Shown here piece after piece: positions 52,106-62,800 of a stretch of 64,000 nucleotides of DNA. Every line of letters begins with the position of its first letter. Position 1 is the first letter of the stretch. The notes beneath the pieces are model-generated. The model was not told the DNA's origin. It did not search any database and was given only the letters and a program-made list of their open reading frames with translations. This DNA is from Glossina fuscipes (Eukaryota; Arthropoda; Insecta; Diptera; Glossinidae): positions 2,748,174-2,812,173 of the forward strand of contig NW_023998458.1 of the NCBI RefSeq assembly GCF_014805625.2. Reading direction: 5' to 3'. The position numbers and the translations under genes are program-made.

Positions 52106-52808
52106 ATGGGGGCGCCCGTACAAGTGTATGCAAAAAAAAAAAACAATTTAATTAATTTGCCTCTTTATTTACTTATTTATTTATATATTTATTTATTTTT
52201 TTTTTCTTAAGTCGGCCAACAAGTGCTTGACGCGTACTTACGCTTTTTAAAATGTATAGCGAAATTGAAATTTATTCCTATCGCTATTATAAATAGAACG
52301 TTAAAAAGGGGTCTAATTATTATTTGTAAACGTGATTGAAAAACACTGCCAAAAACAGAAAGAAAAGAAACAGTTACAAAAAGCTTTAAAAAGTTGCCAG
52401 AAGAAAAAAACAAAAAGTAAAGACTTGCGAGAGAAAAGGTCGGTTTTTTTCGTTTTTTTTTTTGTTTTTTTTTTTTTTTTGGTGCCATACACCAATAAAA
52501 CTTGAAAAATCAACAGGTGAGCATGTGTGCGTTACGCTGTTTACGTATTGTGTTCATGATAAATGATGTTGATGAGGCATACACACCGATTAACTACCGA
52601 ACAACTCACACACAAACACATAATCACACACACATGTGTTAATTTGTATGCAACGACTAATGCTCCGCTTTTTTTTTTTGTGTTTATTTATTATTTGTTG
52701 TTGCGTTTTTTCTTTGCAGATTTTTTTTTCTTAAATATATTTTTTTGCCGTAAATTGATAACTAAAGTATATTGTGTGTGAGAATGAACTCTGAGAGTCA
52801 TATAAAAG

Positions 52809-52849
<41 letters not shown>

Positions 52850-53599
52850 TTTTTTTTTCTATATAACTAATTGCAAAGGCATATGCATATAATATAGACA
52901 TCATCGTGTGTGACAGTATGTTGTGTTGTGAGGGATTTTGTTTTTGTTTTGTTTTATTTTGAACAGATAATCACAACATTGTTGCATACAATGTATTGAA
53001 AATTTGAAATAATTTTCATTTCGGGAGTAAAGCACGTTCTCTGGTTTCTTCTTCCCTCCCTTTCTCGCTCTCTTTCTCTGTTTCTTATAGGTGTAGATTA
53101 GGTAAGAAATATTGTTTGCGTGTGTCATCGTAATCTCAAGTTATCAATATCACGTTATAGCCAGAAGAATATTGTATTCTCTAGGGTCCCCCCCCCCGGC
53201 CCGGGCCAATAGTCATGAACTCAAATCAAAAAAAAAAAAAAAAAAACATTTTGTCAATTATAGGCGTGTGAGTTCTTACGATCATTGCTAAGAACATTCG
53301 GGATGTGTCTCAGCCGTCTAATCTTGAAAGAGGATCTAAATCCCAGAAATATACATATGTGCATATGGATCGCCGTTGTTACAAGAAAAAAAATAAATTT
53401 AGTGTAACGCCATACGTCGTCGATTGCTATAAAAATAGTTTTTTAGTTATGAACGTTACTTATATACATATATATACATATTTAGGTGTAGGTGTATGTG
53501 TAAGTATTTATTATCTTTACTTAAGATTTTAATGAATTTGCATTTGTTGCTTTATATAAACATTGTTATGGTCAGTTCTATGACTTTTTATTATTCTTA

Positions 53600-53630
<31 letters not shown>

Positions 53631-53830
53631 CTACAAACAAGCATTATTACTCATTTACATAGAGGATCGTGTCATTAACGTCTGTGTGGTATGGTTTATT
53701 TTGCATTACTGAAGCTGACGTTTCATTCCTTTCGATATCCATTTATATAAAAATATATAACTTCATTTGCTAACGGATTTTGAGCGGATGTTTGCCGTTT
53801 GTCAAAATCAAGAATTCATAACCCACATGT

Positions 53831-53865
<35 letters not shown>

Positions 53866-56800
53866 GAGTATAGAGAAGATATATGTATGTACATATATAT
53901 AGAGAATAAGGGGCGCCTTTTGGTCATGTCCGTGCGCCCAACACTCTCTTCTTGATCACAAATTAGTATAGTATAGTATACAAGGTTACAAGCTTCTACA
54001 TCTAGTTACATTCAAAAGAGTACATGAAAGGGATTTAAAAAATTTTTTGAAAATTTTAAGGTTGTAGTCGTTAGCGAACGAATGCCGTCACATCGGCGAA
54101 GTTATAGATATTCCCAAAAAATCGAATGCCGCCATAACAGGCTACAGAAAATTTGTTAGGTTCGACAGATCTTTTCGGCATTAAAACTATGCATTATGGA
54201 CAATTCTTTCTCCACATCAGGCGCCTGTCTCTGCTATCGCATCGTATACGATCCACTCATTATTAATGAATATTTCATAGAATCGAGGATATAGTTTATG
54301 CACTTTTTTACTTACTTTAGTAATAAAGTAATCAATTTGTGGAAATTTCGTCGATCTGGTCATTTGTGATTGTTCTAGAAAAGTCCGTTCGTCTTTTCAG
54401 AGGTTACTAATTATGATTTAGAAAAAGGCAGCAAATATCGAGCTCAAAAGTCTGTTCCAATTGACAGTCACCAATATGCTGTTAAGCAATAGATACGCTT
54501 TAGTAGAAGCACGTGGGACGAATGTGGGTGGCATTAAGTCCTATATCAAGGAAGATTTTGGTAGAGTCCTATACTCCCCTCAATGATAATTGTTCCTAAA
54601 ATCAAACGCGTCGAATGAAGTCTTGTAAAATGAAATTCTCTTTGCATTCGTTATGGACATTCGCCCTATTTCCTTTCGATAATTTTCGCTTTTAACGGCC
54701 TCAGACAAAGGACTGAATATAATCTTTTCTATAGCTTTTTATATATTAAGAAAGTTGTCATTACCTAGATAACGAAAATTTATAGTCACAAATAACTTCT
54801 GCTTCTTACACTCAATTTTAATAATAACCACCCAATTGAAGCCTTCTTATTCCCATCACTGTAAAATGGGGACATACTCATTTTTTTTTCCATAATGTAT
54901 GTGACACTCAAAAGCAAGTTTTAGAGACATTAAAAAATCTATGTATTCTTGATCAGCGTGAAATTCTGATTTGATATAGGCATGTATGTCCGTCCATGCG
55001 TTTGTGTTGTGTTTGTTGTTGGCATCCTCCTGGTAACAAAAACGCAAATAACGACTTCAAATTTGGTAAAAAAATGGGAGGTTCTCCATACAGCTTGGTA
55101 TTTAGAATAAGCTAAATTGGTCAGAGCAGAGAAGCACGCAGTGGAGCGTAAACTGAACGCAACCCCGTTTTTTTTTTAACAAAAACTTTCGGATTTTTGC
55201 TCGTTGATCAGAAATCATCAAAGTTAGAAGACAGAAATGAAGAAATATTACCTGTCCAAAAAGGGATTAATACTAGAATGATTAAGTTTTTCTTAATAAC
55301 ACCAACGATATGGGTGTCAACTAAAAAAACTTGGAGAGTAGAATACGAAAAGAATAGTGGCGGGTATGCGGGATTCGGCCAACGCCGAATGTCACTTTCT
55401 TCCTTCTTTCTATTCTGACCATTAAAAATCAACTAATTAGGAATTTGGCTCCTTCCATCCTTCAGTCTTCTTCTCTCTCTTCACAATCTTTATTTTATTA
55501 TCTTAAATTATATCACAGATATGTATGCAAAAATGATAAATCTATAAAATTCTGTGGGCGACTGGTACTATTTGCATTTGAAGCTCATCTCAAACGCGTT
55601 TTTCTCGTGATAATCGTACTGCCTTAGCGCTTTGAATTCTCGACCGATTTACTTCAAATTTCAAAGCTAATAACGTCGTATAATAACATTTGCTAGTGAA
55701 GTGCACATAGGGTCGTTTTAATTTGTTACTTAATTGATTGCTTCGTATTTTTTGGACTGTAAGGCGTACCGGACGATAAGACGCACTTCAAATTTGTAAG
55801 ATGATTTTGTATATATATTTTAATGTTACCTTCGGATCATAATTTCTATTTATTGTTAACATAACTCCTACTAACAATATTCACTTCTTTTCCCTCTCGG
55901 TATTATCGCTTGTCTCGTTAATGTCACCGTTCGTATTGCTTTCATCTGAACTACTGTTTAAATCTCAAATTTAGAGACGATTTATTCAAAAACTATTTTA
56001 ATATCACGTTCGGACGTAAGACGCACCCAAAACTTCAGCCCATTTTTCTATGTAAAAAAATGTGTCTTATAGTCCGAAAAATGCAGTGAATGATATTTTG
56101 CGCATCGTTGTACTATTTTGTTGTAGACGGAAAGTTTCAAGCTGTACGATTGGGACTTAAAAACTTGCTATCAAAAATAACAGTTGTTTTTTGTGAAAAG
56201 CGCCGGAACGGATCCATTACTCTCTTTAATAATGAAAAATCTTATCATTTTCTATTGCATTGAATATATGTTTCGTTAATTTCTGTTACGCAATAGGATG
56301 GCTTAGGTTTAATCAGAAAGTCACGTTTAATAGATCTTTTATAATAGTCTTAAAATACGTTTATTAAATGCATTTTTAAAATAAATTAAAAACAAAAAAC
56401 AATTGAGAATGAATTTGAGGAAATTTAAAAGAGAATCTCGTTTCTATTCTAATCTACTATAATTTCAAGCGTGTTTTCTATTTGTAAATTACGTCAGTTA
56501 TTTCGATTATTTTTAAAGAGAAATTTTACTGAAATCTAACACTAATGCAAAAGGTGATATCTTTGCACCTTGTTTGCTAGTAGTCAAGTCACTAACAAAT
56601 TTGCAAATTAACGATAACATAAGTTTCCAAATGTATTCGCAATATGTTTATGTTCGTTATTACTTTTCGTTGGTGTTTGCGATAACGGGCCCAAAAGTAT
56701 ACGAATGCGCAGACGTTAAAACAAATAAAAATATTACTATGGAACATGGTCTGCCATTAAATACCCTACCAATCGTTACATTGTGTTAAGCGAAATGGTG

Positions 56801-59800
56801 TACATTTTCAATTTACAAATTAATGCATTAGATGGGAAGTGGTCGAAATAGTGCTCAGATCTGGGAACCAATAGTATAGGTCTTTGGGCTAAACCATGTT
56901 CGCTCAAATATCTCTAAAACTTGCAATCTATAGGTTAAACGCAACAAAAGAAAACGGACAGACGGACAGACAAGCTTAAATCGAATCAGGAAGTGATTCT
57001 GAAGAAGCCGAGGGGAGTGAGGGTTCAGTCCCTTGGGCTTGGGGCTTAAACATCAGATTTATTGTTAATGTAAACGTATTCATTTCATAGCGAATGGAAA
57101 GTTGCAACGACTTTGTTGCATTTCTATGTATCGACATCCTATATGTAAAATCCATGCACTTGGGATACTTCACAAAGTAAATGAGACGCTTTTCTTTTGA
57201 TCTTATATATATATTTCTATATTTTTTCTGACCAATTAGAGACTCTTAGCTGAATGTTGACCCAGATAATTTTTCTTATGCCTACTAAGAAAATGTCGCC
57301 TAATAACCTAAAGTTTACTCCTGATTTACTAATATCACCACTTTCGGTTTACCCAGCATGAAGAAGAATCAGAAGTGAATATGAAGCTACAAAATTACTT
57401 TGTAACATAAATGTTGAGGACGTTACTTTAATCCTAAGAACACCCTATACTACACGTTAGTAAGTGTTCAATTTGCACCGATGTATGTAATACACCGGAG
57501 TTAACTTAGACGCACTTTTTATCGTACCGATAGATTCGGAATCAATTTAAAAATGTCTTTTTATTTTATGTCTGTCCACATATAATAACCAAAAGGTAAC
57601 CTAAGGGTATTATTATTATTATTATTATTATTATAAATTTAGCCAGAGAATAAATTCTAAAGCTAAAGTCTTAAAGCACTAGCATCTAAGGCTTTCGGCT
57701 TTATTAAAAACTCTACCGCACTTGAGATTTGAACCCACGACCATTGAGTTGCCAGTCGAGACTCTTGCCTACTCGGCCACTCAGGCGGAACCTAAGGGTA
57801 AAGTGAATTGGAAATCTTATATAAAATGTTCTATTGAAAAAGAAGAAGAAACATGCTATACCAGAGATATATGTAACCATTTTATTAACGTCTAGTTCAC
57901 TGGATCATAAATTCAGGACCAAACATGATTCGTCCATAAAAGCGCCGAAAAGAATTATAAAAGGAAAATAATAATAACACATGACTTTTTTTAGGGGTAA
58001 AATTGGAATGAGATTAGCTAGCTTCACAAGAGTCGAACCGGAAGTAAATCTTCCTTATCGTCTCTCATTAGTTGAGCAGTAAAATACTCGCTGGGTAGCA
58101 TGCATTCAAGATTCGCTCATAGTTGATTCTAATCTCTTGCTATTTATTTTACACGCGCACATCACATACATCCATTCTTATATACACCCCTATACCTTAT
58201 TTACGTTATAATTATTGAGTAATATGAGATTTGAACGAAACCATTTGTGAGTAATGCACACATGCACACATCGATACATGCACACACAGAAAGACGCACA
58301 CGACGAGTCTTTTTCTTTCTTATCCCTCTCGTTCTTTTCGTCTCCCTCTTTTTCACTAAATTGTTGTTGGCTCTCCAATATATATAGTAACCAGCTAAGT
58401 GGTAGTTAGACGTATCGTAAAATATGCCTCACACATAAATTAATTAAACCAAGAATTTTGTTGTTTCTCCTTTTTTTTCTTTTATTTTTTTCTGTTTTTG
58501 CGCTGTTTACTATTTTTAAATTGCTGAATCATTTCTTGAATACGAAATTAATTTCGTAATTAAATGTTTTTTTTTTGCCTTCGTTTTAAATAAAGTGAAA
58601 TATTTGTTTATGAATGCGTGATTGTTATACAAACAAAATGAATAACTAAAAATATAGTTTCGTCGAGCATCCCACTCATTAAATACATAGAATTCTTTAG
58701 GTAATAAAAACTTGCCTTGCGTCTAACGTCTGCATACACTTAGTCGTTATCCATATGCATCAACTACCTGTTGTTGTTGTCTTCTTCTTTTTATCAGCAA
58801 TCTTTCTCCCAAGACACATTTGTGCATCGATTTGTTTTTATTATTCGGATATTCAAACAAGTCTATTAAGTTCTATTATGAACAAAATACGGCAAACACA
58901 CATTTCGAAAAATTCGCAGTCTTTTCGATCGATACTAATGGGCCTTTTGAACCAAGAATCAAAAAATTTGTATTTTAGAGGAAATAATGCCTGGTCGAAG
59001 GCGGGGAGTGGTCTATTAGATAAAGTGCTTCTTTCGAGACTGCGATCGTCTTTACACAAACTGTGTTCCAACATTGACAAGAGGTCAGGACAGAGGACAG
59101 AGGACAGAGAGGTTTGTTTCTAAATAAAACCTGAAAATGAGACGGAATAGAACACTGAACAACTTAGAGAGATAAAAAGGACGCACTCCCTTCTCGCTTA
59201 AAAGAACTTCTCTTTTTTTCCCCTTGATAGAAGAACTTTTCCTCGCGAGGATCACAAGGAATATTAGGCATTTCAATAAACTCGTTCGCACTCTGTTCCT
59301 CAGGAAAACAATAAAGACAACAAACAATGAACTAAGTAAGCTAACGGCAGAAAAGCGGAGGAAGTGTGCCGCCAAATCTTCACTCAGAAGAGCAGCTAAT
59401 CTTGCCCTGTTTCGATTAAGGTGCTTGGCTAACGAACTGCAAGGAAATCAACAGTTAAAATCTGTAGACCCTTTACTATAACCCTTCCTGAGCTGGACGC
59501 AAACGATTCTTCACTAAGCATCCGCTATGGCTTTTATTATGATGAGGAAGAAGTTTCGGGTGTTACGAAAGAAGAGGAACGTAACTTAGAAGTCTTGCAA
59601 AAGTCGCAACTATCTATTGTTTCCACACAGACATAAATTCACTCGAAACGCATGAACATATATGTAAGGGCTTATAGATGTTATGGGCCAAATATGAAGT
59701 TATGAACGTTAAGCACCCGCATATTTTAGATGATTGCAATCTGTACTGTTACGTTGGAAAAAGCTCACCCCTTTGCCCCATCCAGCAAGCAAGAAGGCGG

Positions 59801-62800
59801 CGAGTGATTGCTGTCAGTCATTATAGAGTTCGCGCAAAATCCAAGTTGCTTTTTATTTAAAATTAAATCGAAATTGTTTAAATTTATTATGATATACCAT
59901 GATCGCGTAGCGCTATCATGATTCATGGCTTTTATAAACCATAGTATGTCGTCATTTTTAAAGCTCTTATGTGACTATTCTTTCTGCAGCCCGAGCAAGG
60001 TTTTTGCTTGAGCCAAGTCTGTTGTGAACAGTGTTGCTTGTCTAATTATCTAAAGAAAGAAAGAGACAGCTTATGTTTAAGCAAATACTGTCGAGAAATA
60101 AACTGATGCCGATGCTTTTTAAATAAGACATAAGTTGAAATTTTTTTTTAATGCTACGAAGGAAGATAGGCCTATTAATTAACCCTTTGCAGTATTGCGT
60201 CGTTGTCAACGACGTGACAATTTTAGTATATTTTTGTGCCTTAAAGATAGTTAGTATAAGAATATTCTATCATTAAAAGACGCACGACTACTATTGCCTT
60301 AAAAAAGGAAATAGCGATGCTAGAGGAGCACGGAATATGTCGAAACAAGAGATCAAAGTAAATAAGCGAAAAAAAAAAAAAATTGTAAAACGTAGGAATA
60401 TTGCAGTCAGCTCAGACACCTAATGGAATTGCTTGTCGCTCAAATTCAATTTTTATTCGTATATTATACGAACGGACCGACCGAGTAATCAGTCGAATTA
60501 AACATATCATTACATAGGGCGTATGTAAGTATATACCAGTTGTGTTTCTCTCATAACACGTAGGTAATGGCAGGTAGTAGTAGTGAGTAGTAGGGTAGCA
60601 CGTGTAAAGCGCCCCAGAGCCAAAAAAATTTACCTCAAAGAACGGGTTCTCTGAACGGCTCGGCTGCAATAGTTTCTTCAAATTTTGCAAACTGATATCT
60701 AATACATGCTTCTTATCCGCCAAAGTTGGGAGTTTTGCCACCTTTCAGTTTACTCCGCAAAGTAAAAAAATCGGCTCAGTATTAATTAGAAAAATGCTGC
60801 CGCGAACTTGTTTACCATCGCACTTGTAGCGAATTGCATCTTTTTTCCCTTAAACGCATTACGACGGACTTTTTTCTGCCATAAATTTTGTTTTTTTGGA
60901 AAATTCGTGTCAAGTCGCTTAGGGTCAGTTAGTAAGATTTAACGAACGTTTTTCCTGTTCTCACTACTACTAGCTTCCGTAACTTGGTTTTTATTTTAGA
61001 TTTTTGTCGTATGGTGGATGTGAATAATAGCACAAGCAATAATTCTTCAGTTTTGGGACTTTCGGGAGGTCATGCCAGTGCTACTGGTGCTGGGCCGGTT
61101 TCCTCTAGCGGTTTATCGATGAGTGGTAATAACGTTAATGCTGCTCCGGGTGGAGCGGCTACAATGACATCTGAATTGATGGTTACCGGTAGTGGACAAA
61201 CAAGTGGCGATCGCCTGGATGCGTCTAGCGACAGCGCAGTAAGCTCAATGGGCTCGGAGCGCGTATCCTCATTATCCGATGGAGAGTGGGGTGAAGGCAG
61301 TGATTCGGCTCAAGATTATCATCCAGGAAAGTATGGCGGGCCATATGATTACAGTTATAATAGTTCAACAACGAACAGTCGTCTGCATGATGGCACCCGC
61401 CAACCACCCGTTGCTCAAAAGAAGCATCATATGTTTGGAAAACGTTTTTTGAATGAACAGCCTCCTGGCTCAAATGTAGCAGCAGTTGCCACTGCTTCTT
61501 CGGCCGCTAACGCGAATGCTGGTGTACTTCATGGCCCTGCTCAGTCCATTAAATATGAGTATGAACCGTATCCACCTGCAGTAGCTGGTCTACATCAAAA
61601 TATGGGCAACGGGATTGAAAGCGGGGCAATAGCTCCAATATTAACGAACAAGGAGCATCATTCGTATGGCGGTGGTGCTTATTCACTTGATTTTTCTTTA
61701 CGGCCACCCCGTACTCCGCAGGAACTTATACAACATAATCATACTTATACTTTGCCGCAAGGCTCCGGCTCTATACCCCGTCCTCAAGTGCGCGATAAGA
61801 AATCTATTTCGTCATCGACATCGATTAAATCAATAAAATCGACGAATAGCAGTGGCAGCGGTGGCGAAGACGATGTCTACATGACGCGCGACGAGAAGCG
61901 AGCACGAGCGATGAACATTCCCATACCAGTACCGGATATTATCAACCTGCCAATGGACGAATTCAATGAACGTCTCTCCAAATATGATTTAAGTGAAAAT
62001 CAATTATCACTGATACGTGACATAAGAAGACGCGGTAAAAATAAAGTCGCCGCTCAAAACTGTCGCAAACGGAAATTGGATCAAATCTTGTCGTTGGAAG
62101 ACGAAGTGAAACAAGTACGTCGTCGAAAAGACGAGCTCCAACAACAGCGAGACCGCTTCTTAACGGAACACAAAAGAGTTTCCAACAAATTCAGTGCACT
62201 GCATCGGCATATTTTCCAAGTAAGAAAATCTAAAATTTATTATTAAATTAAATTAAATAGATGATATTAATTAAGAAATTTATCGAATATTTAATTATTA
62301 CTAATTCGCATTAATTGATGCTCATAATAGAAATTATATTGGCTTAATTAATTGTGTCTCAATTCAGTTAATCAGAGTTCAATCAATTCAAGTTGTCCGT
62401 AGTATATACTGTAATAATAGAATCGTTTTAATAGTTCTGATGTTGAAAAGCTGCAATTTCGGTTCTAGTGTAACAAAACGACTCAGTAAATAGCAATATT
62501 CACAGATTGTACGGCAAAACGAAAAAAAACAGAAAAATTACCCTTGGAATTGTAGATTAATAAACGCAAAAAAAGCCAAACTTTCTAGGAAAAAAAGTGT
62601 AAGAGAACTCTAGATAACCTAGGTAATCGAAATAGTCTTAAATGCTACCTAAGAAGCCTTCCACGTTGGTTTTGAAGGAGTTCGACTATCTAGGAATGAT
62701 TCTACGATGATCTTAGGAAGTTCAAGCAGACATCAAACCTGAGGCGAACATTCACCTTGAGCAAGTGTTAGGAACGCTAGGAAAATGTTGCGCATTAAAA

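Larger units (their letters stand above)
49572..60999 (+). other. cnc: cnc intron 6 (11,428 bp)
   Basis: Phase 1. Contains a degenerate tandem array just inside the donor (49968-50460), a candidate CncA 5' exon (51680-52015), a GC-rich spike (53186-53207), a MITE, repeat fragments and a SINE. The stretches 50500-51650, 53900-55700 and 58000-60100 show nothing I can name. Confidence 0.85.

Noticed and set aside
57720..57788. A functional tRNA gene on the minus strand
   Set aside because: A and B boxes are good, but the body extends past the tRNA-like part into an (ATA)n tail with target duplications: it is a SINE.
58755..59123. 122-residue frame with a hydrophobic N-terminus
   Set aside because: The hydrophobic start comes from a T-rich stretch and the rest resembles nothing; no splice or promoter support.
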